A stretch of DNA of 64,000 nt from Pseudomonas lini (lineage in GTDB: Bacteria > Pseudomonadota > Gammaproteobacteria > Pseudomonadales > Pseudomonadaceae). The notes under the pieces were generated by a model. The model was not told the DNA's origin, did not search any database, and saw only the letters and a program-made list of their open reading frames with translations. Within the stretch, counting starts at the first letter, position 1; each line of letters begins with the position of its first letter. The translations under genes were made by a program, and so were the position numbers. Shown piece after piece: positions 39,436-51,469 of this stretch. The stretch is taken from contig NZ_JYLB01000003.1 of the NCBI RefSeq assembly GCF_001042905.1, positions 743,829 to 807,828 of the forward strand. The letters run 5' to 3'.

Positions 39436-39502
39436 GGCAGGCTCCTTTGGCGGATCGGCAGTTTAGGCGCAGATGACACCAAACGACTAGCACCGATCCC
39501 CC

Positions 39503-39614
39503 GTAGGAGCTGCCGAAGGCTGCGATCTTTTGATCTTCGCTTTTGGCTTGAAAGGTTTGTTGACCGGTTATTGAAAAACAAGATCAAAAGATCGCAGCCT
39601 TCGGCAGCTCCTAC
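39503..39614. repeat. REP-type inverted repeat (GTAGGAGC family)
   Basis: GTAGGAGCTGCCGAAGGCTG at the left and its complement at the right; AGATCAAAAGATC-type sequence at the stem top. It separates the divergent pdxB and MATE genes. Confidence 0.85.
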
Positions 39615-39730
39615 ACAGGGTGTGCGCAGGATTCAGAGATTACAAATCGGTAACACAGGACTTTTCCTGACCACTGCGTCAAGGCGTAGAATGCGCCGCC
39701 TGCGCATCAAAACCCTTTGGACGTTTCGCC

Positions 39731-41140
39731 TTGAATTCCGTGACTGACCGCCCCTCCGCTATTTCCCTCAATCGCCCGGCCCGGGTTCGCCTGGAGCTTA
39801 AAAACCTGCTCGGCCTGGCGTTGCCGATCATGATCGCGCAACTGGCGACCACCGCCATGGGCTTCGTCGATGCGGTAATGGCCGGTCGTGTCGGGCCTCG
39901 AGATCTGGCGGCCGTCGCGCTGGGCAACTCGATCTGGGTCCCGGTGTTTCTGCTGATGACCGGCACACTGCTGGCCACCACCCCGAAAGTCGCCCAGCGC
40001 TTCGGCGCCGGCACTCACAGTGAGATCGGCCCGATCGTGCGTCAGGCCTTGTGGCTGGCGCTGGTGGTGGGTTTGATGGCAACTGGCATGCTGTTCAGCG
40101 CCGAACCGATCCTGCACATCATGAAGGTTGACCCCGAGCTGATCGGCCCGTGCATGCAATATCTGCATGGCATCGCCAGCGGCTTGCCTGCCGTCGCGCT
40201 CTATCACGTGCTGCGTTGCTTCAGTGATGGCCTGGGTCGTACCCGTCCGGCCATGGTCCTTGGCCTGTGTGGGCTGGCGCTGAATATTCCACTGAACTAC
40301 ATCTTCATCTATGGCCACTTTGGTGTGCCGGCCATGGGCGGTGTCGGCTGCGGCTGGGCCACGGCGATTGTGATGTGGGTGATGGCGTTGGGCATGGCTG
40401 GCTGGGAACGCTGGGCGCCGGCCTATCAGTCGAGTGAATTGTTCAGCCGTTTCGACTGGCCACAGTGGTCGGTGATCAAGCGTCTGCTGGGCATCGGCCT
40501 GCCAATCGGCATCGCAGTGTTCGCCGAGTCGAGCATCTTCGCCGTGATCGCCCTGCTGATCGGCAGCCTCGGTGCCACCGTGGTCGCCGGGCACCAGATC
40601 GCGCTGAACTTCAGCTCGCTGGTGTTCATGATCCCCTACTCCCTGGGCATGGCCGTGACCGTGCGTGTCGGCCAGGCACTCGGCCGTGAGGAACCGCGCG
40701 AAGCCCGCTTCGCCGCCGGTGTCGGCATGGGCACCGCCCTGGCTTATGCGTGCCTGTCGGCGAGCATGATGCTGTTGCTACGTGAACCCATCGCTGCGAT
40801 TTACACCGCCGACCCGACGGTGATTCAGGTGGCCGCGATGCTGATCGTGTATTCGGCACTGTTCCAGTTTTCCGACGCTATCCAGGTGACCGCGGCGGGC
40901 GCACTGCGTGGCTATCAGGACACGCGGGTGACGATGATCCTGACACTGTTCGCGTACTGGGGGATTGGTTTGCCGGTGGGTTACGCCCTGGGCCTGACCG
41001 ACTGGCTCGGCGCGCCGAGCGGCCCGAGCGGGCTGTGGCAGGGTTTGATCGTCGGCTTGAGTTGCGCGGCACTGATGCTGTCGATCCGCCTGACGCGCAG
41101 TGCACGCAAGCGGATCCGCATCAGTCGTTCGGCGGGTTAG
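39731..41140 (+). CDS. norM: MATE-family multidrug efflux pump (NorM/PmpM type)
   Basis: A 469-residue inner-membrane transporter with 12 hydrophobic segments in two pseudo-repeats, exporting cationic drugs and dyes with H+ or Na+ influx. Features typical of the NorM branch are ALPIMIAQLATTAMGFVDAVMAGRVG at the start, LRCFSDGLGRTRPAM after TM5 and GHQIALNFSSLVFMIPYSLGMA in the second half. The start codon is uncertain: TTG 39731 gives MNSVTDRP, GTG 39740 is three codons later, and neither has a clear ribosome site. The gene symbol is by family, not proof of substrate. Confidence 0.9.
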   Translation: MNSVTDRPSAISLNRPARVRLELKNLLGLALPIMIAQLATTAMGFVDAVMAGRVGPRDLAAVALGNSIWVPVFLLMTGTLLATTPKVAQRFGAGTHSEIGPIVRQALWLALVVGLMATGMLFSAEPILHIMKVDPELIGPCMQYLHGIASGLPAVALYHVLRCFSDGLGRTRPAMVLGLCGLALNIPLNYIFIYGHFGVPAMGGVGCGWATAIVMWVMALGMAGWERWAPAYQSSELFSRFDWPQWSVIKRLLGIGLPIGIAVFAESSIFAVIALLIGSLGATVVAGHQIALNFSSLVFMIPYSLGMAVTVRVGQALGREEPREARFAAGVGMGTALAYACLSASMMLLLREPIAAIYTADPTVIQVAAMLIVYSALFQFSDAIQVTAAGALRGYQDTRVTMILTLFAYWGIGLPVGYALGLTDWLGAPSGPSGLWQGLIVGLSCAALMLSIRLTRSARKRIRISRSAG

Positions 41141-41149
41141 TAGGAGCCA

Positions 41150-41194
41150 GGCTTGCCGGCGAAAGCGCTCTCAAGGACGCCTTCGCCGGCAAGT
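41150..41194. repeat. short inverted repeat, probable hairpin
   Basis: GGCTTGCCGGCGAAAGCG and CGCCTTCGCCGGCAAGTC pair after the MATE stop. It is a third sequence variant of the REP theme (CCGGCGAA core) and may act as terminator region for either convergent gene. Confidence 0.7.
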
Positions 41195-41228
41195 CGAATC
41201 GCTATGCAGGCCCTTTTTTTGTGCCTGA

Positions 41229-41480
41229 TTAAGCAAGTTTCTTGCGGATCCAGTAGAGGTAGGTGCCTGCCTCTTCGTGCTGCGCGACCAGTTCGTGGTC
41301 GAGAAACACGCAAAACTTGGGGATGTCGCGACGGGTCGACGGGTCGGTGGCGATCACCTTCAGCAGGCCGCCGGGCACCAGGTCACGGATGTGCTGGTGC
41401 AGCATCATCACCGGTTCCGGGCAATTGAGGCCGGTGGCGTCGAGGGTGCCGTCTACCGGCGTATCGATCATTTCACTCAT
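41229..41480 (-). CDS. tusA: TusA/SirA-like sulfur carrier protein
   Basis: An 83-residue protein of the TusA family, which passes persulfide sulfur from IscS towards tRNA thiouridine or other acceptors. The essential Cys20 is in LNCPEPVMM, the family's CPxP motif. Its length and the C-terminal YWIRKKL agree with TusA rather than with the YeeD or DsrE fusions. The ATG follows AGGAGTAAATC. It is next to rlmM, another RNA modification gene, but a REP element lies between them. Confidence 0.92.
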   Translation of the reverse strand: MSEMIDTPVDGTLDATGLNCPEPVMMLHQHIRDLVPGGLLKVIATDPSTRRDIPKFCVFLDHELVAQHEEAGTYLYWIRKKLA

Positions 41481-41534
41481 GATTTACTCCTGAAACTTGC
41501 CGGCATTGTCGCGCATTGCCGGGTGTTCGGTCAC

Positions 41535-41627
41535 CTGTGGGAGCGGGCTTGCTCGCGAATGCGGACTGACATTCAACATTGATGTCGACTGAGCCACCGG
41601 CTTTCGCGAGCAAGCCCGCTCCCACAT
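41535..41627. repeat. REP-type inverted repeat (GTGGGAGC family)
   Basis: CTGTGGGAGCGGGCTTGCTC and its complement at the right, enclosing GCGAATG/CTTTCGC. It is placed between the start of tusA and the end of rlmM. Confidence 0.85.
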
Positions 41628-41640
41628 GGGTCCGTGTGAA

Positions 41641-42714
41641 TCAGCGGGACTTGGGTTTTTTCACGTCCAATCGGCGCAAATGGCAGGTCACTTCCTCACG
41701 GTCGTGATACAGCTGCTTGCAGCCGATCTCGACCCGAATGCCCCGCGCCTTGAACCCTTCGGCAATACGTTCCAGCAGGCGTTTCACTTCGGCATAACGC
41801 TGTTTCATCGGCAGCTTGAGGTTGACCACCGCTTCGCGGCAATGCCCCTCGCCAATCCATTCTTCCAGCATCGCCGCGTTGCGCGCCGGTTTCTCGACGA
41901 TGTCGCAGACCATCCAGTCCACTGGTTGCTTGGGCTTGAAGGTGAAACCGTCGGCCATCAAGTGCTGCACCAGACCGGTGTCCATCAGGCTTTCGGCCAT
42001 CGGACCGTTGTCGATGGCGGTCACCAGCATGCCGCGGTTGACCAGTTGCCAGGTCCAGCCGCCGGGTGCGGCGCCGAGGTCGACGCCAGTCATGTCGCTG
42101 TGCAGGCGCTCGTCCCACTGATCGCGCGGGATGAAATGGTGCCAGGCCTCTTCCAGCTTGAGGGTCGAACGGCTCGGCGCTTCACGCGGGAACTTCAGGC
42201 GTGGAATGCCCATCGGCCACATCGCCGAATTGTTCGATTCCGCCAGGCCCATGAACACTTCGCGACCACTCTTGAAGGTCAGCAGCAACCGTGGCTTGTG
42301 GGCGTCTTCCACTAGTTTGCCGGCCGCCATCAGCGCCTTGCGCAGGTGGCCTTCGAACTTTTTGCAGAAGTTCGACAGCTCTTTGCCATCGTTGGTGTCG
42401 ACCATTTCCAGCCACAGGCTGCCGCACAGCGGGAAGTCCGCCATGTGCACGAGGATCACGCTGATGCGGTCGGTTTCCGGCAGATCAATGAAGATCCCAC
42501 GGGCCCACTGACGCGGGAAGATCAGGTCAGCGAAACGCTGGCCACGCATCAGGCGCTCGGCGCCGTCTTCTTCGGTGCAGATAAATTCGGCGCAGGCGCT
42601 GGCGGTTTTGGCCTTGGCATAACCGGCCACGTTCAGCCGCGCGGCATGTTCGGAAATCTCGGAACAGACTTCGCTTTCGAAGCCCGGCCGGCAATGCATA
42701 AAGAGGGTGTTCAT
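41641..42714 (-). CDS. rlmM: 23S rRNA C2498 2'-O-methyltransferase
   Basis: A 357-residue SAM-dependent methyltransferase that modifies C2498 of 23S rRNA before assembly of the 50S subunit. It has an N-terminal THUMP-like region (1-~180) and a Rossmann methyltransferase fold with the SAM motif DLGAAPGGWTWQL (~215-227). DNGPMAESLMDTGLVQH and VVNLKLPMKQR follow, with the catalytic Lys in the latter region. The ATG at 42714 follows AGGAGTAAGA; 22 further in-frame codons upstream have no support. Confidence 0.95.
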   Translation of the reverse strand: MNTLFMHCRPGFESEVCSEISEHAARLNVAGYAKAKTASACAEFICTEEDGAERLMRGQRFADLIFPRQWARGIFIDLPETDRISVILVHMADFPLCGSLWLEMVDTNDGKELSNFCKKFEGHLRKALMAAGKLVEDAHKPRLLLTFKSGREVFMGLAESNNSAMWPMGIPRLKFPREAPSRSTLKLEEAWHHFIPRDQWDERLHSDMTGVDLGAAPGGWTWQLVNRGMLVTAIDNGPMAESLMDTGLVQHLMADGFTFKPKQPVDWMVCDIVEKPARNAAMLEEWIGEGHCREAVVNLKLPMKQRYAEVKRLLERIAEGFKARGIRVEIGCKQLYHDREEVTCHLRRLDVKKPKSR

Positions 42715-42823
42715 TCTTACTCCTGGGCAGTTGGCGAAGAATTCAGCCACTGCGCGATGCCCAGACTTGCGTTGAAGCAAAGCCTGTCACGAAAACCGGC
42801 GCATGATAGCCGAGATCGGAACC

Positions 42824-42852
42824 TTGGACTTGTCCTTAGGGTCCAGTTATTA
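42824..42852 (+). promoter_or_regulatory. putative promoter of acnA
   Basis: TTGGAC (42824-42829), 17 bases, TTATTA (42847-42852). It would give a leader of about 77 bases before the acnA ATG. Confidence 0.4.
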
Positions 42853-42935
42853 GCCTTAATGTCTAAACGGGGCTAGGTTAAAAGCTCTGCCCGCCCCTCA
42901 GTCCGTAGCCGTGCGGATTTAAAGGAGTCATTTCA

Positions 42936-45677
<2,742 letters not shown>

Positions 45678-45693
45678 CAACCTGCTGACAACG

Positions 45694-45719
45694 ACACCGC
45701 CTTCGGGCGGTGTTTTTGT
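45694..45719 (+). terminator. intrinsic terminator after acnA
   Basis: ACACCGCC-TTCG-GGCGGTGT followed by TTTTGTTT; a stable UUCG-tetraloop hairpin. Confidence 0.9.
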
Positions 45720-45743
45720 TTACGCGGTGTGCGTCTCTATAAT
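45716..45743 (+). promoter_or_regulatory. putative promoter of the CPBP protease gene
   Basis: TTGTTT (45716-45721), 16 bases, TATAAT (45738-45743). The consensus -10 box lies just after the acnA terminator; the resulting leader would contain the following REP element. Confidence 0.45.
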
Positions 45744-45759
45744 CGCGCGCCCCCCAAAA

Positions 45760-45830
45760 AGATCGCAGCCTTCGGCAGCTCCTACATTGGATTGCATTTC
45801 CCCTGTGGGAGCTGCCGAAGGCTGCGATCT
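45760..45830. repeat. REP-type inverted repeat (GTAGGAGC family)
   Basis: AGATCGCAGCCTTCGGCAGC at the left with its complement at the right, in the leader of the CPBP gene. Orientation is the reverse of most copies, with the GATCGCAGCC ends outermost. Confidence 0.85.
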
Positions 45831-45869
45831 TGGGGCCCGAATAGGCTCCTCCGCTCAAAAGGACTCCAC

Positions 45870-46661
45870 ATGATTGCTCTGCCATGGACTTATCTGGCAC
45901 TTCTCTCCATGGGCTATGGCCTGGCTTTGATCTACGGCCAACTCGGCTGGCTGGCCGCTATCTCTTTCGCGTTGCTGCTGTTTGCCGGTTTCGCCGTTCG
46001 CCAACAACAGATTCCCATCGGCCGCTTCCTCGGCCACGGTTTGTATATCTTCCTGGCAGTGGCACTGGCAATGCACTGGCTTCCCGGTTTCTACAACGGT
46101 CGCGCCATTGATCCCCAGCGTTTCACCGACGATGCCGTGCCATTTGCGATGTACCTGAATCAGGACAAACCGCTGATCGGCTTCTGGCTATTACTGGTTT
46201 GTCCATGGATTGTCGGCCGGCGCTCGCTGCGATTGTCCGTTTATGCCACCGCCCTCGCCCTTACCGTAAGCGCCGTGCTGGCCTTGGGTGGCGCGCTGTT
46301 GCTGGGCGTGATCAGTTGGGCCCCGAAATGGCCGGATCAAGCCTGGTTGTGGGTGCTGAACAATCTGTTGCTGGTGACGCTGGTGGAAGAAGCGTTGTTT
46401 CGCGGCTACATCCAGGGCGGCCTGAGTCGGCAGTTCAAACACCTGCCTTATGGCGAAAATCTTGCCTTGTTGCTCGCCTCAATGCTGTTCGGCCTCGTTC
46501 ATCTGGGCGCTGGCTGGCAATGGATGTTGTTGGCGAGCCTGGCCGGTGTCGGTTATGGCCTCGCCTACCGTTTCGGCGGATTGGGTGCGGCCATCGCCAC
46601 GCATTTTGGTTTGAATTTGTTGCATTTCGGGCTGTTCACTTATCCGATGCTCGCTGGCTGA
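45870..46661 (+). CDS. CPBP-family intramembrane glutamic protease
   Basis: A 263-residue protein with seven or eight membrane helices. The CPBP/Rce1 active-site motifs are visible: EExxxR as EEALFRG (Glu173-Glu174), FxxxH as FGLVH, and the HxxxN-type HFGLN near the C-terminus. The family includes CAAX proteases and bacteriocin self-immunity proteins; the bacterial chromosomal members mostly have no assigned substrate. ATG 45870 follows AAAGGACTCCAC; the upstream open frame to 45729 is REP sequence. It lies between acnA and aer and probably is a single-gene transcript. Confidence 0.85.
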   Translation: MIALPWTYLALLSMGYGLALIYGQLGWLAAISFALLLFAGFAVRQQQIPIGRFLGHGLYIFLAVALAMHWLPGFYNGRAIDPQRFTDDAVPFAMYLNQDKPLIGFWLLLVCPWIVGRRSLRLSVYATALALTVSAVLALGGALLLGVISWAPKWPDQAWLWVLNNLLLVTLVEEALFRGYIQGGLSRQFKHLPYGENLALLLASMLFGLVHLGAGWQWMLLASLAGVGYGLAYRFGGLGAAIATHFGLNLLHFGLFTYPMLAG

Positions 46662-46765
46662 CGCAACGGTCGTTTTGCGACGCGTTACTGATAAATGAAA
46701 AAAACATTTCAATAAATACCTGACGATGCCGACAACCTCTCAAAGCCTTGCGGATCGAAAAAGCC

Positions 46766-48331
46766 ATGCGTAACAACCAGCCCATTACACAACGCGAACG
46801 GACCTTCCCCGCTCAGCAACGGTTGATTTCCACCACCGATGCCAAGGGCGTGATCACCTACTGCAACGACGCTTTCGTCGAAATCAGCGGGTTTTCTCGT
46901 GAGGAACTGATCCGTGCGCCGCATAACCTGGTCCGTCACCCCGACGTCCCGGCTGCGGTGTTCGCGCACATGTGGGGCACACTGAAACAAGGCTTGCCAT
47001 GGATGGGCATTGTCAAGAATCGCTGCAAGACCGGTGACCACTACTGGGTTAACGCCTATGTCACACCGGTGTTCGACGGCAATCAGGTGATCGGTTACGA
47101 GTCGGTGCGGATCAAACCCACCGCCGAACAGATCCGCCGCGCCGAAGCGCTCTACCAACGCATCAACCAGGGCAAGTCTGCGGTTCCCTCTACAGACAAA
47201 TGGCTGCCGGTGCTTCAGGACTGGCTACCGTTCATTCTTGTCAGCCAACTGAGCTTCATGATCGGCGCTACCCTGACATCTCAATGGGGCTTCGCCCTCG
47301 CCGCCGGCCTTTCGGTGCCGTTGGGCTTGATGGGTTTGAGCTGGCAACAGCGCGGTATCAAGCGTTTGCTGCGTCTGGCCGAACAGACCACGTCCGACCC
47401 GCTGATCGCACAGATGTACACCGACAGCCGCGGTGCCCAGGCACGCCTGGAGATGTCGATCCTCAGTCAGGAAGCACGCCTGAAAACCTGTTTGACCCGT
47501 TTGCAGGACACTGCCGAACACCTGACCGAACAAGCGAAACAGTCCGACGCCCTGGCCCACAACAGCTCAAGCGGCCTGGAACGTCAACGCGTCGAAACCG
47601 AGCAAGTGGCGACCGCTGTGAATCAGATGGCTGCCACCACTCAGGAAGTCGCCAGCCACGTGCAGCGCACTGCTGACGCCACTCAGGAAGCCAATCGCCT
47701 GACCGGTCGCGGTCGTGACATCGCTGGGGAAACCCGCGAAGCCATTCAGCGTCTGTCGGTGGTGGTCGGTGAAACCGGCCTGACGGTGACGCAACTGGCC
47801 AAGGACAGCGACGAAATTGGCGGCGTGGTCGATGTGATCAAAGGCATCGCCGACCAGACCAACCTGCTGGCCTTGAACGCTGCGATTGAAGCCGCGCGTG
47901 CCGGCGAGATGGGCCGTGGTTTTGCGGTGGTGGCCGACGAAGTACGCCAATTGGCGCAACGCACCAGCGAATCCACCGGGCAGATTCACGCCCTGATCGC
48001 CAAACTGCAGCAAACAGCCAGCACCGCGGTGCAAACCATGGAAACCGGGCATCGTCAGGCCGAAGAAGGTGTGGCCCGGGTGTTGGAAGCGGACCAGGCT
48101 CTGGTAGGTATCAGCGAAGCGGTGGCCAACATCACCGACATGACCACCCAGATCGCTGCCGCCACCGAAGAGCAAAGCGCCGTCGCCGAAGAAATCAGCC
48201 GCAACATCAGCAACATCTCACAACTGGCTGACCAGACCTCGGAACAGGCACAGCACTCGGCGCTGCTGAGTGAAGAACTGACCAAGACGGCGAATACCCA
48301 GTATTCGTTGGTGGAGCGGTTTAACCGCTGA
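46766..48331 (+). CDS. aer: aerotaxis receptor Aer (PAS methyl-accepting chemotaxis protein)
   Basis: A 521-residue energy-taxis transducer. The N-terminal PAS domain (~10-115; [44 protein letters not shown]) binds FAD and senses redox state. A hydrophobic pair near 155-200 anchors it from the cytoplasmic side, and a HAMP-like segment and the signalling domain follow, with the highly conserved hairpin [20 protein letters not shown] that contacts CheA/CheW. There is no periplasmic ligand domain. The gene order acnA-aer-cco agrees with P. aeruginosa (PA1562-PA1561-cco). Start ATG 46766 (MRNNQP) is preferred; a TTG is six codons upstream. Confidence 0.92.
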   Translation: MRNNQPITQRERTFPAQQRLISTTDAKGVITYCNDAFVEISGFSREELIRAPHNLVRHPDVPAAVFAHMWGTLKQGLPWMGIVKNRCKTGDHYWVNAYVTPVFDGNQVIGYESVRIKPTAEQIRRAEALYQRINQGKSAVPSTDKWLPVLQDWLPFILVSQLSFMIGATLTSQWGFALAAGLSVPLGLMGLSWQQRGIKRLLRLAEQTTSDPLIAQMYTDSRGAQARLEMSILSQEARLKTCLTRLQDTAEHLTEQAKQSDALAHNSSSGLERQRVETEQVATAVNQMAATTQEVASHVQRTADATQEANRLTGRGRDIAGETREAIQRLSVVVGETGLTVTQLAKDSDEIGGVVDVIKGIADQTNLLALNAAIEAARAGEMGRGFAVVADEVRQLAQRTSESTGQIHALIAKLQQTASTAVQTMETGHRQAEEGVARVLEADQALVGISEAVANITDMTTQIAAATEEQSAVAEEISRNISNISQLADQTSEQAQHSALLSEELTKTANTQYSLVERFNR

Positions 48332-48340
48332 CAACAACGT

Positions 48341-48420
48341 CAAAAGATCGCAGGCTGCGCCAGCTCCTACATTTGAACGGCGTACACCCTGTAGGAGCTG
48401 CCGAAGGCTGCGATCTTTTG
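48341..48420. repeat. REP-type inverted repeat (GTAGGAGC family)
   Basis: AAAGATCGCAGGCTGCG and a matching right arm GTAGGAGCTGCCGAAGGCTG between the convergent aer and hydrolase genes. The left arm has accumulated differences. Confidence 0.8.
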
Positions 48421-48430
48421 ATCTTGCTTC

Positions 48431-49105
48431 TCACAAAAACTCAGCAACCTTCCTGGCTGTCGCATCCAGATGCTGCTCATGCGTAAACCCCGAAGCCTTC
48501 AACGGCTTCAAATCATGATCCCCTGCCGCCAACCAGAACACCTCGATACTCGGCGCCAGCGTGTAAGCCTCAACCGCCGCCCGATTACCCAACGCATCCC
48601 GCTCACCCTGCACAATCAACGTGCGAGTCTTCAACCCCGCCAGATGCTCGACCCGCGGCTTCTCTGGTTTGCCCACCGCATAAAACGGATACCCCAGGCA
48701 CACCAGTGCATCCGCGCCCAACTCATCAGCCAACAAACTCGCCATTCGCCCGCCCATGGACTTGCCGCCAATGGCCAGGTGCCCAGCGACATGGCGTCGC
48801 ACCACGACATACACCTCACGCCAGCATTCCTGCAGTTTGGGTGCAGGGTTCGGGGGGCGTTTACCGCCATCGATACGTCGCTGCGCCATATAGGGAAACT
48901 CGAAACGCAACACGTTGACCCCATGCGTGGCAAGGCGCGCAGCCATGTCGCTCATCCAGCCGCTGTCCATCGGCGCACCGGCTCCGTGAGCGAGAATCAG
49001 TGTCGCCGAGGCCGGCACTGAGGCGGCATTCCACAACCATCCATGATCCCGCACGCACTGCGCCCATTGATCCCCGTCAATACTGGCCTTGTGCTCTTTG
49101 TCCAT
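48431..49105 (-). CDS. alpha/beta hydrolase, KANL3/Tex30-like family
   Basis: A 224-residue cytoplasmic protein with the alpha/beta hydrolase triad: nucleophile Ser in AIGGKSMGGRMASL (G-x-S-x-G), Asp in QGERDALG and His in AAGDHDLKP. The oxyanion loop is in LAHGAGAPMDSGWM. It belongs to the small TEX30/KANL3-like hydrolases, of unknown substrate. The start is ATG 49105, after GAGGCAAGC. Its first ~13 codons overlap the presumed ANR box and promoter of the divergent cco operon (49067-49080), an unusual arrangement. Confidence 0.85.
   Translation of the reverse strand: MDKEHKASIDGDQWAQCVRDHGWLWNAASVPASATLILAHGAGAPMDSGWMSDMAARLATHGVNVLRFEFPYMAQRRIDGGKRPPNPAPKLQECWREVYVVVRRHVAGHLAIGGKSMGGRMASLLADELGADALVCLGYPFYAVGKPEKPRVEHLAGLKTRTLIVQGERDALGNRAAVEAYTLAPSIEVFWLAAGDHDLKPLKASGFTHEQHLDATARKVAEFL
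49067..49080 (+). promoter_or_regulatory. ANR/FNR-type box upstream of the first cco operon
   Basis: TTGAT-CCCC-GTCAA fits the ANR pattern TTGAT-N4-(A/G)TCAA. It lies 121 bases before the ccoN ATG, inside the first codons of the divergent hydrolase gene. An ANR site centred at -41.5 would put the transcription start near 49115, leaving a leader of about 85 bases. In P. aeruginosa the upstream operon (ccoN2O2Q2P2) is the ANR-induced one. Confidence 0.72.
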
Positions 49106-49200
49106 GCTTGCCTCGCTTTTAGTCTGCCTATAACTCCAGGCGAAGGGAGCGTTGCCTCGCGCAAACGTTCTCACTTCGGCTGAACCGTGGATGGGGAACC

Positions 49201-50625
49201 ATGAACACTTCTATCAGTACCGCCTACAACTACAAGGTGGTCCGCCAATTCGCCATTATGACGGTGGTGTGGGGCATCGTCGGCATGGGGCTCGGGGTTT
49301 TTCTCGCCGCCCAATTGGTCTGGCCTGAACTCAACTTCAACCTGCCGTGGACCAGCTTCGGCCGTTTGCGCCCGCTGCACACTAACGCGGTGATCTTCGC
49401 TTTCGGCGGTTGCGCCCTGTTCGCCAGTTCGTTCTACTCGGTACAACGCACCTGCCAGACCCGATTGTTCGCACCGAAAATCGCCGCGTTCTGCTTCTGG
49501 GGCTGGCAGCTTGTGATTCTCTTGGCGGCCATCAGCCTGCCACTGGGTTACACAAGTTCCAAGGAATACGCCGAACTGGAATGGCCGATCGACATCCTGA
49601 TCACCGTCGTCTGGGTGGCCTATGCCGTCGTGTTTTTCGGCACGATCATGCAGCGCAAGACCAAACACATCTATGTCGGTAACTGGTTCTTCGGTGGATT
49701 CATCATCACCGTGGCGATCCTGCACATCGTCAACAACCTTGAGCTGCCGGTGAGTTTCACCAAGTCCTACTCGGTGTACGCCGGTGCGACCGATGCCATG
49801 GTGCAGTGGTGGTATGGACACAACGCCGTAGGTTTTTTCCTCACCGCCGGTTTCCTCGGGATGATGTACTACTTCGTGCCGAAACAGGCCGAGCGCCCGG
49901 TGTATTCCTATCGCCTGTCCATCGTGCACTTCTGGGCGCTGATCACCCTGTACATCTGGGCCGGCCCGCACCACTTGCACTACACCGCGCTGCCGGACTG
50001 GGCGCAGTCGTTGGGCATGGTGATGTCGCTGATCCTGCTGGCGCCGAGCTGGGGCGGGATGATCAACGGCATGATGACGCTCTCGGGCGCCTGGCATAAG
50101 TTGCGCAGCGACCCGATCCTGCGCTTCCTCGTGGTGTCGCTGGCGTTCTACGGCATGTCGACCTTCGAAGGGCCGATGATGGCGATCAAGACGGTCAACG
50201 CCCTCTCTCACTACACCGACTGGACCATTGGCCACGTTCACGCTGGCGCGCTCGGCTGGGTGGCGATGATTTCCATCGGTGCGCTGTACCACATGATTCC
50301 GAAAATCTTCGGTCGCACACAGATGCACAGCATCGGCCTGATCAACGCGCACTTCTGGCTCGCGACCATCGGCACCGTGCTGTACATCGCCTCGATGTGG
50401 GTTAACGGCATCGCCCAAGGCCTGATGTGGCGCGCCGTCAACGAGGACGGCACGCTGACCTATTCCTTCGTCGAAACCCTGGTGGCCAGCCACCCAGGCT
50501 TCGTCGTGCGACTGGTGGGCGGCGCGATCTTCCTCAGTGGCATGTTCCTGATGGCCTACAACACTTGGCGCACCGTGCGGGCCTCGCAGCCTGCCGAAGT
50601 CGCCGCTGCTGCGCAGATCGCCTGA
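49201..50625 (+). CDS. ccoN2: cbb3 cytochrome oxidase subunit I (first operon)
   Basis: A 474-residue, 12-helix catalytic subunit of the C-type heme-copper oxidase, which reduces O2 at very low concentration and pumps protons. Heme b, heme b3 and CuB His ligands are in [30 protein letters not shown] and [10 protein letters not shown]. The ATG follows GGATGGGGAACC. By position it corresponds to the low-oxygen, ANR-induced CcoN2 of P. aeruginosa (first of the two operons), and an ANR box lies upstream. It differs from the second-operon copy mainly at the N-terminus and in a few loops. ccoO begins 11 bases after its stop. Confidence 0.94.
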   Translation: MNTSISTAYNYKVVRQFAIMTVVWGIVGMGLGVFLAAQLVWPELNFNLPWTSFGRLRPLHTNAVIFAFGGCALFASSFYSVQRTCQTRLFAPKIAAFCFWGWQLVILLAAISLPLGYTSSKEYAELEWPIDILITVVWVAYAVVFFGTIMQRKTKHIYVGNWFFGGFIITVAILHIVNNLELPVSFTKSYSVYAGATDAMVQWWYGHNAVGFFLTAGFLGMMYYFVPKQAERPVYSYRLSIVHFWALITLYIWAGPHHLHYTALPDWAQSLGMVMSLILLAPSWGGMINGMMTLSGAWHKLRSDPILRFLVVSLAFYGMSTFEGPMMAIKTVNALSHYTDWTIGHVHAGALGWVAMISIGALYHMIPKIFGRTQMHSIGLINAHFWLATIGTVLYIASMWVNGIAQGLMWRAVNEDGTLTYSFVETLVASHPGFVVRLVGGAIFLSGMFLMAYNTWRTVRASQPAEVAAAAQIA

Positions 50626-50635
50626 GGAGGCCGCC

Positions 50636-51244
50636 ATGAAACACGAAACGATCGAGAAAAACGTCGGCCTGCTGATGCTGCTGATGGTGCTGGCCGTGAG
50701 CATCGGCGGCCTGACCCAGATCGTCCCGCTGTTCTTCCAGGACGTGACCAATAAACCGGTGGAAGGCATGAAGCCCTACACCGCGTTGCAACTGGAAGGT
50801 CGCGACATCTATATCCGCGAAGGCTGCGTCGGCTGTCATTCGCAGATGATCCGGCCGTTCCGCGCCGAAACCGAGCGCTATGGCCACTACTCCGTGGCCG
50901 GGGAAAGTGTCTGGGATCACCCGTTCCTTTGGGGCTCCAAGCGTACCGGGCCGGACCTGGCGCGCGTCGGCGGTCGCTACTCCGAAGACTGGCACCGCGC
51001 GCACTTGTACAACCCGCGCAACGTGGTGCCGGAATCGAAGATGCCGGCCTACCCGTGGCTGGTCGACAACAAGGTCGATAGCAGCCACACCCAAACCAAA
51101 ATCCGCGCCATGCGCACCCTCGGCGTGCCGTACACCGACGACGACATCGCAGGCTCAGTCGCCTCGCTCCAGGGCAAAACCGAAATGGACGCGCTGGTCG
51201 CCTACCTGCAAGTGCTCGGCACTGCCATCAAGAGCAAGAGGTGA
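50636..51244 (+). CDS. ccoO2: cbb3 oxidase subunit II, monoheme cytochrome c (first operon)
   Basis: A 202-residue membrane-anchored cytochrome c passing electrons from CcoP to CcoN. The single N-terminal helix ([22 protein letters not shown]) is followed by the heme site CVGCH with the distal Met in [11 protein letters not shown] follows GAGGAGGCCGCC-type spacing and lies 11 bases downstream of ccoN. The sequence is about 85% alike by eye to the second copy; the region around [14 protein letters not shown] differs most. Confidence 0.94.
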   Translation: MKHETIEKNVGLLMLLMVLAVSIGGLTQIVPLFFQDVTNKPVEGMKPYTALQLEGRDIYIREGCVGCHSQMIRPFRAETERYGHYSVAGESVWDHPFLWGSKRTGPDLARVGGRYSEDWHRAHLYNPRNVVPESKMPAYPWLVDNKVDSSHTQTKIRAMRTLGVPYTDDDIAGSVASLQGKTEMDALVAYLQVLGTAIKSKR

Positions 51245-51247
51245 GCC

Positions 51248-51469
51248 ATGTCCATGCCCTTTGAAATAGTAAGCGAAATGAGCAGTGGAATGATCCGCGG
51301 CCTGGGCACGGTCGTGGTGTTCGTGGCCTTCGTCGGCCTGACGCTGTGGGTGTTCAACAGCAAGCGCAATCCGGAATTCGCCGAAGCGCGCCTGCTGCCG
51401 TTCGCCGACGAGCCGCAATCGGAAAACAGCACCCAACAAGAATCTGCCGCAAGGAGTACCCGGCCATGA
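51248..51469 (+). CDS. ccoQ2: cbb3 oxidase subunit CcoQ (first operon)
   Basis: A 73-residue one-helix protein ([27 protein letters not shown]) that stabilises the cbb3 complex. It begins 3 bases after ccoO and its stop overlaps the ATG of ccoP by ATGA. It is 12 residues longer at both ends together than its partner in the second operon (61 residues); MIRGLGT at 15 may be the true start of the conserved part, but the ATG at 51248 has the better leader. Confidence 0.88.
   Translation: MSMPFEIVSEMSSGMIRGLGTVVVFVAFVGLTLWVFNSKRNPEFAEARLLPFADEPQSENSTQQESAARSTRP

Noticed and set aside
45860..46661. CPBP protein as an acnA-linked bacteriocin immunity gene
   Set aside because: No bacteriocin gene is nearby and the terminator and REP element separate it from acnA.
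49171..50769. 532-codon frame opposite ccoN2, and the similar one at 52639-54342 opposite ccoN1
   Set aside because: Both resemble each other only because the sense genes are paralogues; the His/Asp/Arg-rich products have no domain.
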